From NCBI RefSeq assembly GCF_018882125.1, contig NZ_JACVOZ010000001.1, positions 434,001 to 498,000 on the forward strand: a stretch of DNA of 64,000 nucleotides. The letters are read 5' to 3'. Positions 35,097-48,641 of this stretch are shown here, piece by piece. Both the position numbers and the translations under genes were made by a program. This DNA is from Polynucleobacter sp. AP-Melu-500A-A1. GTDB lineage: Bacteria; Pseudomonadota; Gammaproteobacteria; Burkholderiales; Burkholderiaceae. Below the pieces are notes generated by a model that saw only the letters and a program-made list of their open reading frames with translations, was not told the DNA's origin and searched no databases. The stretch's first letter is position 1. Every line of letters starts with the position of its first letter.

Positions 35097-37418
35097 ATGA
35101 GCAAAGAAAATAATAAAGACCAACAAATTGCAGACCTTAGAGAGGCTGCATTGCATTATCACGAGTTTCCGACTCCAGGAAAGATTGAGATTGCCCCAAC
35201 TAAGCAACTTACCAATCAACGCGATTTAGCTCTGGCATACACCCCTGGTGTTGCTGCACCATGCGAGGAAATTGTTAAAGATCCAGCCAATGCATTTAAG
35301 TACACCGCGCGTGGAAACTTGGTTGGAGTGATTACTAACGGTACAGCGGTTTTGGGGTTGGGAAATATTGGACCATTGGCAAGTAAGCCAGTGATGGAAG
35401 GTAAAGCTGTACTCTTTAAGAAATTTGCAGGCATTGATGTATTTGATATTGAAATCAATGAGAATGATCCAGACAAGTTAGTTGAAATCATTGCGGCATT
35501 AGAGCCGACCTTCGGCGGCATTAATTTGGAAGATATCAAAGCACCAGATTGCTTTGTAGTTGAGCGCAAATTGCAAGCGCGTATGAAGATTCCTGTCTTT
35601 CATGATGATCAGCATGGAACTGCGATTGTGGTTGCAGCTGCAATTTTGAACGGCTTAAAGGTTGTTGGCAAAGACGCAGCTAATGTGAAGTTGGTGACAT
35701 CTGGCGCTGGAGCAGCGGCCCTAGCGTGCTTAGACCTTTTGGTTGATTTAGGTATTACACGTAAAAATATTTGGGTAACCGATCTTGCTGGTGTTGCTTA
35801 CAAAGGTCGGAAAGAATTAATGGATCCTGAGAAGGAGCCGTTTTGCCAAGAAACAGAGTTAAGAACCTTAGACCAAGCAATTGAGGGCGCAGATATTTTC
35901 TTAGGTCTATCCGCTGGTGGAGTACTTAAGCCTGAGATGGTAAAGAAGATGGCAGATATGCCTTTAGTATTTGCCTTAGCAAATCCTACGCCAGAAATCT
36001 TGCCTGAAGAAGTCAAGATAGTTCGCCCAGATGCAGTGATGGCAACAGGACGTACTGATTATCCGAACCAGGTCAATAATGTTTTGTGTTTTCCATTTAT
36101 CTTCCGGGGTGCTTTAGATGTTGGTGCAACAACCATTACCCGTGGCATGGAAGTGGCTGCCGTTAAGGCGGTTGCTGAGTTAGCTCAAGCTGAGCAAAGC
36201 GAAGTGGTTACCTCCGTTTATGGTATCGAGAATCTTGCTTTTGGTCCCGAATATTTAATTCCGAAGCCATTTGATCCACGCTTAATTACCGTAATTGCTC
36301 CTGCGGTTGCAAAGGCGGCCATGGATGATGGTGTTGCTTTGCGACCGATCAAAGATTTTGATGCGTATCGCAATCAGCTTCAACAATTTGTGTACCACTC
36401 TGGCACCTTGATGAAGCCGCTCTTTAGTATTGCGAAGCGTGTACCAGCCAATCAAAAACGCATTGTCTTCCCAGAAGGCGAAGATGAGCGCGTATTGCGC
36501 GCAGTCCAAATCATTATTGATGAGCACCTAGCGACTCCTATTTTGATTGGTCGTCCCGCGGTGATTGAGCATCGAATTGAGAAGTTTGGTCTGCGCATGA
36601 AGGCGGGCGATGATTTTGAAATAGTCAATCCAGAAAATGATTCCCGTTTCCGTGACTTCTGGCAAACCTACTTAGGTATGACTGAGCGCAAGGGGGTGAC
36701 TGAGTCATTTGCCAAGCTAGAAATGCGTCGTCGCAATACTTTAATTGGTTCCCTCTTGATTATTAAGGGAATGGCAGATGGCATGATTTGTGGAACCGTG
36801 AGCAATTCTGCTACCCATCTGAAATACATTGACGAGGTAGTGGGTCATGAGCCAGGTGCAAATGTTTATGGTGCAATGTCTGGTTTGATTCTCCCAGGTC
36901 GCCAAGTATTTTTGGTAGATACGCACATTAATATAGATCCAACAGCTGCAGAGTTAGCCGAGTTAACTTTGATGGCTGCTAGCGAAATGCGTAAGTTAGG
37001 ATTAGTACCAAAAGTTGCACTCCTCTCGCATTCCAATTTCGGCTCAAGCAATGCACCTTCAGCAATCAAGATGCGTGAAGTATTGGCATTGCTTCAGAAG
37101 ATTGCCCCTGACCTAGAGGTTGACGGTGAGATGCATGGTGATAGCGCCTTAGATGCGTCAATTCGTGAAGGTGCTGTGACTAGTTCATCATTAAAAGGTG
37201 ATGCAAATCTCCTAGTTATGCCTAATATTGATGCCGCCAATATTTCTTACAACTTATTAAAAACAGCTGCAGGAAATGGTATTGCTATAGGACCATTGTT
37301 ATTGGGCGTGGCTAAGCCAATTCATATTTTGACCCCAGCAGCGACAGTTCGCCGGATTGTGAATGTGACTACTTTGGCAGTGGTTGAGGCCGCCAGCAAT
37401 GCCAGAGGGATCTCCTAG
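35097..37418 (+). CDS. maeB: NADP-dependent malic enzyme with C-terminal phosphotransacetylase-like domain
   Basis: 773 residues from the ATG; a TTG one codon earlier is less likely. The malic-enzyme half (1-430) has [25 protein letters not shown] (metal site) and [14 protein letters not shown] (NADP loop). From about 435 a phosphate-acetyltransferase-like domain follows ([32 protein letters not shown]). Large hybrid enzymes of this type decarboxylate malate to pyruvate with NADP, and the PTA-like part is considered regulatory. A weak promoter-like TTGGCA (35029-35034) lies upstream. A terminator hairpin follows the stop. Confidence 0.96.
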   Translation: MSKENNKDQQIADLREAALHYHEFPTPGKIEIAPTKQLTNQRDLALAYTPGVAAPCEEIVKDPANAFKYTARGNLVGVITNGTAVLGLGNIGPLASKPVMEGKAVLFKKFAGIDVFDIEINENDPDKLVEIIAALEPTFGGINLEDIKAPDCFVVERKLQARMKIPVFHDDQHGTAIVVAAAILNGLKVVGKDAANVKLVTSGAGAAALACLDLLVDLGITRKNIWVTDLAGVAYKGRKELMDPEKEPFCQETELRTLDQAIEGADIFLGLSAGGVLKPEMVKKMADMPLVFALANPTPEILPEEVKIVRPDAVMATGRTDYPNQVNNVLCFPFIFRGALDVGATTITRGMEVAAVKAVAELAQAEQSEVVTSVYGIENLAFGPEYLIPKPFDPRLITVIAPAVAKAAMDDGVALRPIKDFDAYRNQLQQFVYHSGTLMKPLFSIAKRVPANQKRIVFPEGEDERVLRAVQIIIDEHLATPILIGRPAVIEHRIEKFGLRMKAGDDFEIVNPENDSRFRDFWQTYLGMTERKGVTESFAKLEMRRRNTLIGSLLIIKGMADGMICGTVSNSATHLKYIDEVVGHEPGANVYGAMSGLILPGRQVFLVDTHINIDPTAAELAELTLMAASEMRKLGLVPKVALLSHSNFGSSNAPSAIKMREVLALLQKIAPDLEVDGEMHGDSALDASIREGAVTSSSLKGDANLLVMPNIDAANISYNLLKTAAGNGIAIGPLLLGVAKPIHILTPAATVRRIVNVTTLAVVEAASNARGIS

Positions 37419-37426
37419 GCGCTGAT

Positions 37427-37463
37427 AATATATGTAAGTAAGTGCGTGCTTACATATATTTTT
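37427..37463 (+). terminator. Intrinsic terminator after maeB
   Basis: Perfect 12-bp stem AATATATGTAAG / CTTACATATATT with a 10-base loop, continuing into TTTTT. It is AU-rich, so efficiency may be moderate. Confidence 0.65.
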
Positions 37464-37465
37464 CC

Positions 37466-37488
37466 TATATAAATCAAAGATTTATATA
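37466..37488. repeat. A/T-rich perfect inverted repeat upstream of the barstar-family gene
   Basis: TATATAAATC / GATTTATATA, 10-bp arms with an AAA centre, directly after the maeB terminator and about 60 bases before the next start codon. It could be an operator, promoter element or second hairpin; nothing decides between these. Confidence 0.5.
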
Positions 37489-37546
37489 AAATTCACTGTA
37501 TTTGGGCTTGATTTGATTGCGGGTTAAGGGTAATCTAGCATCCATC

Positions 37547-38167
37547 ATGAATAATCGCTCTGAAAACAGCAATACAGCCAGCTTTGAAGAAAATAGCCGT
37601 GCTGAAAGTTGGGATAGTAATGATCGCCTTGAAACCGAATCTTCGGCTGCCAATATTTATGCACATGGCGGTTTATCTCGTTTACAAACATATGCAGCAA
37701 ATCAAGTTTCGGGGAAAAAAGTGACAGCTTCTTGGCGTGCCGCCTTGGCCGTTCGCGATGCCGGACCGCCGGCAATGTTGCGCAGTGTGCGTCCTAATAT
37801 CGTCCAATCTATACGCGCTTTCCGCACGCCTGATTTACAAGAGGCTGCTATTGAGCTTGGGCAACATTTCATTTATGCCAATTGTGCAAATGCAATGACA
37901 AAAGGCGAGGTTTTAGAGTCGATCGCGATCGCATACTCATTTACCAAACAACAAGCAAAGAACTTTGATCCTTTGTTAGATGCTCTGACTACAACGATAG
38001 ACAAGTCTGGTCCTCAACCTGGTTTCGTAGTAGTGCTTGAAGGATTGCCTTGCACTCAGAAATTTGACAAAGAGGCACGCGAAACACTTTTAGATGTGTT
38101 CCGTGATGCAGTGGATTTCTGGGCTGAGCGTCGCACACCGTATCGCGTTTTCTATTCCTTCGCTTAA
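37547..38167 (+). CDS. Barstar-family protein (ribonuclease-inhibitor fold) with long N-terminal extension
   Basis: 206 residues. The C-terminal 90 residues (from TKGEVLESIAIAYSFTKQQA through FVVVLEGLPCTQKF to FRDAVDFWAERRTPYRVFYSF) match the barstar fold: a helix-strand protein that in Bacillus inhibits the RNase barnase. The first 115 residues are a polar leader (1-45) and a segment with SWRAALAVRDAGPPAMLRSV of unknown role. No barnase-like RNase gene is nearby, so a free-standing role is more likely than a toxin-antitoxin pair. The ATG at 37547 was chosen over an earlier in-frame start lacking a ribosome site. Confidence 0.75.
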   Translation: MNNRSENSNTASFEENSRAESWDSNDRLETESSAANIYAHGGLSRLQTYAANQVSGKKVTASWRAALAVRDAGPPAMLRSVRPNIVQSIRAFRTPDLQEAAIELGQHFIYANCANAMTKGEVLESIAIAYSFTKQQAKNFDPLLDALTTTIDKSGPQPGFVVVLEGLPCTQKFDKEARETLLDVFRDAVDFWAERRTPYRVFYSFA

Positions 38168-38194
38168 CCCTCAAGCCCTTTAGAAAACAGCATG

Positions 38195-38219
38195 AATCGC
38201 CTCTATCTGAGGCGATTTT
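38195..38219 (+). terminator. Intrinsic terminator of the barstar-family gene, overlapping the rsmE end
   Basis: Perfect 9-bp stem AATCGCCTC / GAGGCGATT with a TATCT loop and a short T run. The 3' arm lies within the last codons of the convergent rsmE gene. Confidence 0.65.
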
Positions 38220-38964
38220 GCATTTCAGGATTCCATATGCTGTGGACGGCTGTAATGGCCACTACGCCCGCTGTTTCAGTACGCAACACTCTCTCGCCTA
38301 GAGAAACGATTTGGTAGCCTGCACTCTGTGCCAAAGCCTCTTCTTCGGGCGAATGTCCACCCTCAGGCCCAATCATGAGTACGATATCTTGCGGTGAATT
38401 TTCAGCCAATACGGAATACATACTTTTAGTTGCATCTGGACTCAATAGCAGTTTTAGTTTTGGCTTAGGACTTGCTTTCAAATAGGCGTCAAAAGTTTGT
38501 ATGGGTTCTAGCCTGGTAAAAACTGTACGGTCACATTGTTCACATGCAGCCTGAATGATTCCATTCCAGTGGGCAAGTCGTTTTAGGGCGCGCTCCTCAT
38601 CGCTAGAACGAGTGAGTTTGATCACTGAGCGCTCGCACTGAAGGGGCACTATGATTTGAGCCCCGGTTTCCACTGCTTTTTCCACAATCCAATCCATTTT
38701 GTCTCCACCAGCAAGTCCTTGAGCCAAAGTAATGGCATAAGGAGTCTCACGATGGGTATCGATTCGGATGTTACTAAGCTGTGCTTGTCCGGTTTTTCCA
38801 GTCAAAGAGAGGAGTGTGGCATGAGCAATCTGACCATTTCCATCAAATATTGGGAAGGTTTCCCCGATCTGGATCCGCCGGACTCGCAAATGGTGAGCGA
38901 GCTCTGGAGTAAGGATATTTGGCTTTTGGGAATCCCATGGCCCGGGAAGATAAAATTGAGGCAT
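38203..38964 (-). CDS. rsmE: 16S rRNA (uracil(1498)-N(3))-methyltransferase
   Basis: 253 residues. An N-terminal PUA-like part (MPQFYLPG..., [12 protein letters not shown]) is followed by the SPOUT knot region with [29 protein letters not shown] and [13 protein letters not shown], which binds SAM. It methylates U1498 in the 30S decoding region. It is divergent from tkt with 44 bases between the start codons, and convergent with the barstar-family gene. Confidence 0.93.
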   Translation of the reverse strand: MPQFYLPGPWDSQKPNILTPELAHHLRVRRIQIGETFPIFDGNGQIAHATLLSLTGKTGQAQLSNIRIDTHRETPYAITLAQGLAGGDKMDWIVEKAVETGAQIIVPLQCERSVIKLTRSSDEERALKRLAHWNGIIQAACEQCDRTVFTRLEPIQTFDAYLKASPKPKLKLLLSPDATKSMYSVLAENSPQDIVLMIGPEGGHSPEEEALAQSAGYQIVSLGERVLRTETAGVVAITAVHSIWNPEMQNRLR

Positions 38965-39008
38965 TACTGAAATATAGCCAATTTATTTTCCTCGAGACCA
39001 CTTTTACG

Positions 39009-41003
39009 ATGTCAAACCTACAAATTCGCATGGCAAATGCCATTCGCGCCTTATCCATGGATGCAGTACAGCAGGCTAATTCAGGACACCCTGGCATGCC
39101 AATGGGCATGGCAGACATTGCTGTTGGACTTTGGAATGAGCATTTACAACATAACCCAACTGATCCACTTTGGATAAATCGCGATCGCTTTGTTTTATCT
39201 AACGGTCACGGTTCGATGTTGTTGTATTCACTCTTGCATCTAACAGGTTATGACTTACCGATTGAAGAATTGAAAAATTTCCGTCAGCTGCATAGCAAAA
39301 CACCTGGTCATCCAGAGTATGGAATTACGCCGGGCATTGAAACTACCACTGGTCCATTGGGACAGGGAATTTCGAACGCAGTTGGTATGGCGCTTGCTGA
39401 AAAATTACTTGCTGAAGAATTCAATCGCCCAGGTCACAAGATCGTTGATCACTTCACCTATGTATTTTTAGGTGATGGTTGCTTGATGGAAGGCATTAGT
39501 CATGAAGTATGTTCATTGGCTGGCACCTTAAAGCTCAATAAGTTAATTGCTTTGTGGGATGACAATGGCATCTCGATTGATGGCAAAGTAGTGTCTTGGT
39601 TTAATGAAGACACACCAAAACGATTTGAAGCCTATGGCTGGAACGTGATTCGGGATGTAGATGGCCATGATGCGGAGGCTATATCCGCTGCGATTTCCAA
39701 TGCGAAGAAGAGTGATAAACCAACATTAATTTGCTGTAAGACCGCAATTGGTAAAGGTTCGCCCAATATGGCTGGGAGCGATAAAGTGCACGGCTCACCA
39801 TTAGGCGCAACTGAAATTGCTGCGACTCGCGTTGCTTTGAATTGGCCTTATGCTCCTTTTGAAATTCCGAAAGATATTTATGCAGCTTGGGATTTTAAAA
39901 AGCGTGGTCAGGCAATTGAGCATGATTGGAATAAACAATTTCAAGCCTATAAAAATAAATATCCTGAGCTCGCTTCTGAATTACAGCGTCGCATGCAAGG
40001 TGATCTTTCAAAAGATTTTTCAGCGACTCTCAACGCCTATTTGAAAACTTGTGAATCAAAAGCGGAGACAGTAGCGACTCGCAAGGCTAGTCAAAATGCG
40101 ATTGAAGCATTGGCACCTGCCGTTCCAGAATTTATGGGTGGCTCAGCCGACTTAACAGGTTCTAACTTGACTAATTGGCCTACCTGTAAAGCGGTGCGCG
40201 GGAACCAATGGGGTAACCACATTAACTACGGTGTACGTGAATTTGGTATGAGCGCTATCATGAATGGTATTGCTTTGCATGGCGGCTATATTCCGTTTGG
40301 TGGTACGTTCTTAACCTTCTCAGACTACAGTCGCAATGCTTTGCGCATGGCTGCTTTGATGAAGCTGCGCAGTATTTTTGTGTTTACCCATGACTCAATC
40401 GGTTTGGGTGAAGATGGGCCAACCCACCAATCAGTAGAACAGGTAGCTAGCCTGCGTTTGATCCCAAACCTCATGGTTTGGAGGCCTTGTGATACTACCG
40501 AGAGTGCCGTTGCTTGGGGTGCGGCAATTGAGCGCAAGAATGGTCCAAGCGCTTTGATCTTTAGCCGTCAAAATTGCCCATTTGTATCTCGTAGCACTGC
40601 TCAAGTAAAAGAGATTGCTCGTGGTGGGTATGTATTACGCGACCCCAAGTCGGCCAAAATTGATGCGGTCATTATTGCTACTGGTTCCGAAATTGCCTTA
40701 GCTTTGCAGACTGCAGCGCAATTAGAAAAAGAGGGTTTAGCCGTGCGAGTAGTTTCAATGCCATCGACCACTGTCTTTGACCAACAAGATGCTGCATACA
40801 AAGCAAAAGTATTGCCAGCCAATATTCCACGTATTGCAGTTGAGGCAGGCGTGAGTGATTTCTGGTGGAAATATGGATGTGCTGCCGTACATGGAGTTGA
40901 TACCTTTGGCGAGTCGGCGCCAGCACCACATTTGTATGAATATTTTGGTTTAACAGCAGATCAGATTGCAAAGACGGTTAAGCAATGCATCGCTCAGAAA
41001 TAA
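39009..41003 (+). CDS. tkt: Transketolase
   Basis: 664 residues. The TPP-binding motif [12 protein letters not shown] starts at 155, preceded by [12 protein letters not shown]. The middle domain has [16 protein letters not shown], and [14 protein letters not shown] opens the pyrimidine domain. It moves two-carbon units between sugar phosphates in the pentose-phosphate pathway and Calvin cycle. The frame is open upstream into rsmE, but [15 protein letters not shown] is the normal start. gapA follows 39 bases downstream, likely forming one carbon-metabolism unit. Confidence 0.96.
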   Translation: MSNLQIRMANAIRALSMDAVQQANSGHPGMPMGMADIAVGLWNEHLQHNPTDPLWINRDRFVLSNGHGSMLLYSLLHLTGYDLPIEELKNFRQLHSKTPGHPEYGITPGIETTTGPLGQGISNAVGMALAEKLLAEEFNRPGHKIVDHFTYVFLGDGCLMEGISHEVCSLAGTLKLNKLIALWDDNGISIDGKVVSWFNEDTPKRFEAYGWNVIRDVDGHDAEAISAAISNAKKSDKPTLICCKTAIGKGSPNMAGSDKVHGSPLGATEIAATRVALNWPYAPFEIPKDIYAAWDFKKRGQAIEHDWNKQFQAYKNKYPELASELQRRMQGDLSKDFSATLNAYLKTCESKAETVATRKASQNAIEALAPAVPEFMGGSADLTGSNLTNWPTCKAVRGNQWGNHINYGVREFGMSAIMNGIALHGGYIPFGGTFLTFSDYSRNALRMAALMKLRSIFVFTHDSIGLGEDGPTHQSVEQVASLRLIPNLMVWRPCDTTESAVAWGAAIERKNGPSALIFSRQNCPFVSRSTAQVKEIARGGYVLRDPKSAKIDAVIIATGSEIALALQTAAQLEKEGLAVRVVSMPSTTVFDQQDAAYKAKVLPANIPRIAVEAGVSDFWWKYGCAAVHGVDTFGESAPAPHLYEYFGLTADQIAKTVKQCIAQK

Positions 41004-41042
41004 AGTATTGATTACAGAATTTATATTAGTAAGGGGAATGGA

Positions 41043-42071
41043 ATGACAATTCGTGTCGCAATTAATGGTTATGGGCGTATTGGCCGTATGGTTTTACGTG
41101 CCTTGTATGAAGATCAAGTTAATGGCAAACCAAGGCGGGATATCAAGATTGTGGCGATCAACGCTATGGGTGATATTGATATCAATGCCCATTTAACCCA
41201 ATACGACTCAGCTCATGGCCGATTTCCTGCAGAAGTTAAAGTGGATGGTGATTGCATGGTAGTAAACGGCGATCGCATCAAAATGTTTTCAACTCGCAAT
41301 CCCTTAGAGACCCCATGGGGTGAGTTGGGCGTGGATCTGGTTTTAGAGTGCTCAGGCAAATTTACTTCTAAAGAAAAAGCCATGGTTCATATTTCCCAAG
41401 GTGCAAAGAAAGTATTGATTTCTGCGCCCGGCGAAAAAGATGTGGACGCCACCATTGTGTATGGTGTGAACCAGAATGTTTTAAAGTCCACTGATGTGGT
41501 TGTCTCCAATGCCAGTTGCACTACAAACTGTTTAGCTCCACTAGTTAAACCATTGTTGGAAAAAATTGGTATCGAATCCGGACTAATGACGACGATCCAT
41601 GCGTTTACCAACGATCAAGTATTAACGGATGTGTATCACAAGGATATGCGCCGTGCGCGTTCCGCTGTGACCAGCATGATCCCAACCAAGACAGGTGCTG
41701 CCAAAGCAGTAGGTTTGGTATTGCCAGCACTTGCAGGACGTTTTGATGGTTTTGCAATGCGCGTTCCGGTCATCAATGTTTCCGTTGTTGACTTAACCTT
41801 TGCTGCAAGTCGGGCCACTAGTGTGGATGAAGTGAACTCCATCCTGAAGGCTGCTAGCGAAGGTGAGCTCAAGGGTATCTTGGGCTTTAATACCTTGCCA
41901 TTGGTTTCTATCGACTTCAATCACGATCCACGTCCAAGTATTTACGACGCTTCTCAAACTCGAGTCTCTGCTGATGGCAAATTGGTCAAAGTATTGGCTT
42001 GGTATGATAACGAATGGGGTTATTCAGTCCAAATGCTCAATGCCGCTGAAGCTTTAATGGCAGTTAAGTGA
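41043..42071 (+). CDS. gapA: Glyceraldehyde-3-phosphate dehydrogenase, type I
   Basis: 342 residues. NAD loop [18 protein letters not shown], and the catalytic cysteine Cys159 in [12 protein letters not shown], with the WYDNEWGYS motif near the C-terminus. It oxidises glyceraldehyde 3-phosphate to 1,3-bisphosphoglycerate. AAGGGG precedes the ATG. Follows tkt; ends before a strong bidirectional terminator shared with fur. Confidence 0.96.
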   Translation: MTIRVAINGYGRIGRMVLRALYEDQVNGKPRRDIKIVAINAMGDIDINAHLTQYDSAHGRFPAEVKVDGDCMVVNGDRIKMFSTRNPLETPWGELGVDLVLECSGKFTSKEKAMVHISQGAKKVLISAPGEKDVDATIVYGVNQNVLKSTDVVVSNASCTTNCLAPLVKPLLEKIGIESGLMTTIHAFTNDQVLTDVYHKDMRRARSAVTSMIPTKTGAAKAVGLVLPALAGRFDGFAMRVPVINVSVVDLTFAASRATSVDEVNSILKAASEGELKGILGFNTLPLVSIDFNHDPRPSIYDASQTRVSADGKLVKVLAWYDNEWGYSVQMLNAAEALMAVK

Positions 42072-42142
42072 TTAACAGTAGCTAAAAGTTGTTAAAACCA
42101 GTAAAAATTACTTAATTACTGATTATTAGTAATATAGAAAAT

Positions 42143-42171
42143 AAAAAAGACCTCTATTTGAGGTCTTTTTT
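42143..42171. terminator. Bidirectional intrinsic terminator between gapA and fur
   Basis: Perfect 12-bp stem AAAAAAGACCTC / GAGGTCTTTTTT with a TATTT loop; the A and T runs serve both strands. Placed between two convergent genes. Confidence 0.88.
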
Positions 42172-42194
42172 GCATCAAGGACCCTTAAAAATGC

Positions 42195-42650
42195 CTATTT
42201 TTGCTTGTTTCGGCAGTTTTTCTTCTGGCAGTGGCCATACATCGCCAAAGAATGCTCTTGTAGGGTAAATCCAAGGGTTTTTGCAATGTCTCGCTGCCTT
42301 TTCTCAATGGCCTCGTCTACAAACTCCTCCACATGGCCACAATCTAGGCAAACCAGGTGGTCATGGTGATTCCCTTCATTCAGCTCATAGATTGCCCGGC
42401 TATCACCCTTACTAGACTCAAAATGACTACGCAGTAATAGGCCTGCTTGCTCAAATTGTGTCAGTACTCTATAAACGGTCGCTAAGCCGATCTCTTGATC
42501 TTCCTTGGTTAGCGCCATAAAGATATCCTCGGCACTGAAATGGGTACCCCCATTCTGATGAAAAAAATCTAAGATTTTCATGCGAGGACCTGTAGCCTTG
42601 AGGCCAATATCTCTTAAATCTGCTGGTGATGGGTTTTGGTTCGTGGTCAT
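42195..42650 (-). CDS. fur: Ferric uptake regulator Fur
   Basis: 151 residues. Winged-helix DNA-binding part with LKATGPRMKILDFF and IGLATVYRVLTQFEQAGL; metal sites include EGNHHDHLVCLDCGHVEEF (His-rich site plus Cys pair). Fur represses iron-uptake genes when Fe2+ is plentiful. The frame is open upstream to 42785, but MTTNQNPSPADLRDIGLKAT is the normal start and the upstream part overlaps bamE. fur-bamE divergence is conserved in betaproteobacteria. Confidence 0.95.
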   Translation of the reverse strand: MTTNQNPSPADLRDIGLKATGPRMKILDFFHQNGGTHFSAEDIFMALTKEDQEIGLATVYRVLTQFEQAGLLLRSHFESSKGDSRAIYELNEGNHHDHLVCLDCGHVEEFVDEAIEKRQRDIAKTLGFTLQEHSLAMYGHCQKKNCRNKQK

Positions 42651-42693
42651 GGCTTTGCGAGCTAAAATCAATGTCTTAATGATACGGCCAGCC

Positions 42694-43383
42694 ATGCAAA
42701 TTTGCCTTGTAATATTTCGTCGGTTTTTGAACCCCATTTTGAAGGGCGTTTCTACCCCCACCCGGGTAGGTTTACTGACGCTCACCTGTGTCGGCCTGTT
42801 AAGCGCCTGTACCTCGGCCGTGGATGATCATCAGCGCGCTTGGATGAATACGATTTTTAGGCCCTATGTTCCTGATGTAGTCCAAGGAAACTTTATTTCT
42901 AGCGAGCAATACGCCAAATTGAAATTAGGTATGACTCGTGAGCAGGTGCGGCAAGTCTTAGGCACGCCTTTATTGGCTAGCTACTTTCATGCAAATCGCT
43001 GGGATTATGTTTTTGAATTTAAAAGAGCTGGTCAGCGAATTGGAGGCGAACGTCGTGTGACTGTCTTTTTCGAGGGCGATAAAGTAGTGAAGTTTGATGG
43101 TGATGCTTTGCCAACCGAAGTAGAAATGGTTGCAGAAATTGATGACTATGCGAAACAAAAACGCTCATTTTGGGAGTACCTTACGGGTAGCAATAAGCCG
43201 CCTGTAACGAAGCCTTTGCAGCAACCAGAAATATTGGTTCCTAGCCCAACCAATAATGCCCCGCCCGAACCTAAGGTAGCTGAGACTCCCGCTCCACAGT
43301 CGGCTGATGTCGCTACCCCGACAACAAATTTAGTAACGGAATCAGCTGGCTCTGGCCAGCTAGCTCCACTGAAAACTCAGTAA
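42694..43383 (+). CDS. bamE: Outer-membrane assembly lipoprotein BamE (OmlA/SmpA)
   Basis: 229 residues from the ATG at 42694. The N-terminal signal ends in LLSAC, with lipid-bearing Cys39; the signal is unusually long, so a later start cannot be excluded. The BamE fold follows: DVVQGNFISSEQYAKLKLGM, REQVRQVLGTPLL, WDYVFEF and VTVFFEGDKVVKFDGD. It is a small subunit of the BAM complex that inserts beta-barrel proteins in the outer membrane. A Pro/Thr/Ala-rich tail of about 75 residues extends past the domain. Divergent from fur; dapB follows. Confidence 0.9.
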   Translation: MQICLVIFRRFLNPILKGVSTPTRVGLLTLTCVGLLSACTSAVDDHQRAWMNTIFRPYVPDVVQGNFISSEQYAKLKLGMTREQVRQVLGTPLLASYFHANRWDYVFEFKRAGQRIGGERRVTVFFEGDKVVKFDGDALPTEVEMVAEIDDYAKQKRSFWEYLTGSNKPPVTKPLQQPEILVPSPTNNAPPEPKVAETPAPQSADVATPTTNLVTESAGSGQLAPLKTQ

Positions 43384-43440
43384 GAAAATGTAAGGCTTGT
43401 AGTTCGTACTTAATAATTTAATGACAGAGCGAAGAAATTC

Positions 43441-44244
43441 ATGATGAAGATTGCAATAGCTGGAGCTACCGGTCGCATGGGCAAGATGTTGATAGAGGCG
43501 GTTCTCAATACTCCTGATGCTCAGCTGGTGGGGGCTCTTGAACATTCCTCATGTCCATTGCTGGGTGAGGACGCCGGTGGTTTCTTGGGTAAAAAAACAG
43601 GTGTATTGATTTCTGCAGATGTGGCGCAAGTTCTCAATGGCGCTCAGTTTTTGATTGATTTCACTAGACCTGAAGGCACGATGGCTCATTTAGCTATTGC
43701 TGAAAAAACAGCTACCAAGATGGTCATTGGTACAACTGGTTTAAGTGCTGAGCAAATTGCAACACTGAAAACAGCTTCCTCAAAACTAGCGATAGTGTTT
43801 GCGCCGAATATGAGTGTTGGTGTGAATGCCACATTTAAGCTGCTAGAAATTGCCGCAAAAATGTTGAATGAAGGTTATGACATTGAGATCATTGAAGCCC
43901 ACCATCGCCACAAAGTAGATGCCCCCTCTGGGACTGCCCTCAAGATGGGTGAAGTGATTGCTGGTGCTCTAGGTGAAAAGTTAGATGATGTCGCAGTCTA
44001 TGCACGCGAAGGCCATACTGGGGAACGTAAAGAAGGCACGATTGGTTTTGCCACTATTCGTGGCGGCGATATTGTGGGTGACCATACTGTTTTGTTCGCG
44101 GGCGAGGGTGAGCGTATCGAGATTAGTCATAAATCCTCAAGTCGCCAGTCTTATGCGCAAGGCTCCTTACGCGCAACACGTTTTTTACAAAACCAAGCAT
44201 CTGGTCTCTATGACATGCAGGATGTTTTGGGTTTGCGCAAGTAA
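43441..44244 (+). CDS. dapB: 4-hydroxy-tetrahydrodipicolinate reductase
   Basis: 267 residues. NAD(P) loop [24 protein letters not shown], and the substrate motif [20 protein letters not shown] with catalytic His and Lys. It reduces dihydrodipicolinate in lysine and diaminopimelate synthesis, feeding the peptidoglycan genes. Two tandem ATGs make the start uncertain by one codon. leuS follows after 37 bases. Confidence 0.95.
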   Translation: MMKIAIAGATGRMGKMLIEAVLNTPDAQLVGALEHSSCPLLGEDAGGFLGKKTGVLISADVAQVLNGAQFLIDFTRPEGTMAHLAIAEKTATKMVIGTTGLSAEQIATLKTASSKLAIVFAPNMSVGVNATFKLLEIAAKMLNEGYDIEIIEAHHRHKVDAPSGTALKMGEVIAGALGEKLDDVAVYAREGHTGERKEGTIGFATIRGGDIVGDHTVLFAGEGERIEISHKSSSRQSYAQGSLRATRFLQNQASGLYDMQDVLGLRK

Positions 44245-44281
44245 TTGAGTCCATATTAATAGAAGAAAAGAGCTGTATTAG

Positions 44282-46954
<2,673 letters not shown>

Positions 46955-46990
46955 CTTGTAGCCCAAACCTATTTACTGGAAACTAAAGAT

Positions 46991-47551
46991 ATGAGCGCCG
47001 ATCACCAAAATTCTAATGCAGGAGCTTCGTCAGCCAACATCAGTTTGCTGCGCAGAGCTACGCTGAGTTTGCTAGTGCTGGCCCCGTTAGCTGCATGCGG
47101 ATTTAGATTACGCGGCGCAGTCGACCTGCCATTTAATGCTTTAGCTATTACTGGCAATCCTTCCCCACCATTACGCGCTGACTTACAGACGGCTGTATTA
47201 ACAGGCACCGATGTGAAGGTCGCTATTAACCCTCGTGATGCCGATTTAATTCTGGAGATTACCAACGAGGTCACAGGTCGTGAGATTTTGGCTTTCAACG
47301 CTAGCGGTCAAATTTCTGCATATCGCTTAAATATTCGTGTGGGCTTTAGAGCCTTCGATACTTCCGGAACAGAAATCGTACCTGAGTCAGAGGTATACAT
47401 TACACGAGACATGGACTTCTCAGTCTCTACTGTTTTGGCAAATGATGCGCAGGTTCAGGCTTTCTTGGGCTTGATGAGACGTGACTTGGCTATTCAGATT
47501 TTACGACGTGTAGCTGCTTCAGCTAGAGCGCCTAAGACAAGGGCTTTCTGA
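46991..47551 (+). CDS. lptE: LPS-assembly lipoprotein LptE
   Basis: 186 residues. Signal peptide ending in the lipobox LAAC (Cys36), followed directly by GFRLRG, the standard LptE start of the mature chain. It plugs the LptD barrel and helps place lipopolysaccharide in the outer leaflet of the outer membrane. The leuS-lptE-holA order is highly conserved. A slightly long N-terminal tail precedes the signal helix. Confidence 0.92.
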   Translation: MSADHQNSNAGASSANISLLRRATLSLLVLAPLAACGFRLRGAVDLPFNALAITGNPSPPLRADLQTAVLTGTDVKVAINPRDADLILEITNEVTGREILAFNASGQISAYRLNIRVGFRAFDTSGTEIVPESEVYITRDMDFSVSTVLANDAQVQAFLGLMRRDLAIQILRRVAASARAPKTRAF

Positions 47552-47567
47552 GGCCCAATGACAGTGC

Positions 47568-48629
47568 ATGGTTAAAAGCGACGCGCTACTAGTCCACTTG
47601 AAGAAGATGGATGCCGGGGGCGCAATACTTCCTCTATATGTCTTTAGTGGCGATGAGCCACTATTAATGATGGAGGCAATGGATCATCTCCGTTTAACTG
47701 CAAAAAAACTTGGCTATACCGAGCGCGAAGTATTGCTTCAAGAGCGCGGCTTTGATTGGAGTGCATTGTTAAGTGCAGGTCAAACAATGTCTTTGTTTGG
47801 GGATAAGCGTTGGGTTGATTTGCGTATTCCAACAGGTAAGCCGGGTCGTGATGGGGCCGATGCTCTTAAACAATTTGCTGCACAGGTGAATTCGCAAGCT
47901 GCAGGACCCCAAGGTCCTGATACGGTCGTCTGCATTACCTTACCTAGATTAGACGCGAAGACCAAGACCTCGGCCTGGTTCAGTGCCTTAGATGAGGCGG
48001 GTATGGCAATACAGATTGACTCCTTAGATCGCAGCAAATTACCGCAGTGGATTGCAGGACGTCTCAAAAGACAAAATCAAGAAGTAGAAGCTGGTCCAGA
48101 AGGAGTGCGCTCCCTTGAATTCATTGCCGATCAAGTAGAGGGCAATTTAATCGCTGCCCATCAAGAAATACAGAAGTTGGGCTTGTTATATCCTGCAGGA
48201 AAATTGACCGAAGAAGAAATTCGCACAGCGATTTTGAAAGTGGCGCGCTACAACGTATTTGAATTAACCGAAGCGATGCTTGCAGGAGATTTACCTAGGC
48301 TAAACCGCATGTTAGATGGACTTAAGGGTGAGGGTGAGCCCTTAGTCTTGATTCTTTGGAGCGTGACTGAGGAGCTTAGGCTACTATCTAAGCTAAAGGC
48401 CGCCAGTGATGCTGGTGAGTCCATTGCGCAGTTATTGCGTGCTAATCGTGTTTGGGGTGATAAAGAACGCTTGTACCCAACAGCCTTGAGGCGAGTTCAA
48501 CCCTTAAAGCTTCGTCGGGCAATGCAAGTAGCTGCTGGATTGGATCGTCAGGCGAAGGGCTTATCTGCCGCAGATTTGCCTGCAGATCCTTGGGATGGTC
48601 TGCGTTTGGTTGGTAATTTATTGCGCTAG
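47568..48629 (+). CDS. holA: DNA polymerase III delta subunit
   Basis: 353 residues. LYVFSGDEPLLMMEAMDHLR is the conserved N-terminal strand of delta; KTSAWFSALDEAG, SLEFIADQVEGNLIAAHQEI and the C-terminal collar helices (LRRVQPLKLRRAMQVAAGLD) complete the clamp-loader fold. Delta opens the beta sliding clamp. The ATG lies 16 bases after the lptE stop with GAGG upstream. proA follows after 12 bases. Confidence 0.92.
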   Translation: MVKSDALLVHLKKMDAGGAILPLYVFSGDEPLLMMEAMDHLRLTAKKLGYTEREVLLQERGFDWSALLSAGQTMSLFGDKRWVDLRIPTGKPGRDGADALKQFAAQVNSQAAGPQGPDTVVCITLPRLDAKTKTSAWFSALDEAGMAIQIDSLDRSKLPQWIAGRLKRQNQEVEAGPEGVRSLEFIADQVEGNLIAAHQEIQKLGLLYPAGKLTEEEIRTAILKVARYNVFELTEAMLAGDLPRLNRMLDGLKGEGEPLVLILWSVTEELRLLSKLKAASDAGESIAQLLRANRVWGDKERLYPTALRRVQPLKLRRAMQVAAGLDRQAKGLSAADLPADPWDGLRLVGNLLR

Positions 48630-48641
48630 AAAGTTAGAAAG

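Noticed and set aside
35097..37418. maeB as a novel malic enzyme/phosphotransacetylase fusion
   Set aside because: This hybrid architecture is the standard large MaeB form in proteobacteria.
37547..38167. Barnase-barstar toxin-antitoxin pair
   Set aside because: Neither neighbour (maeB, rsmE) nor any small frame nearby resembles a barnase-type RNase.
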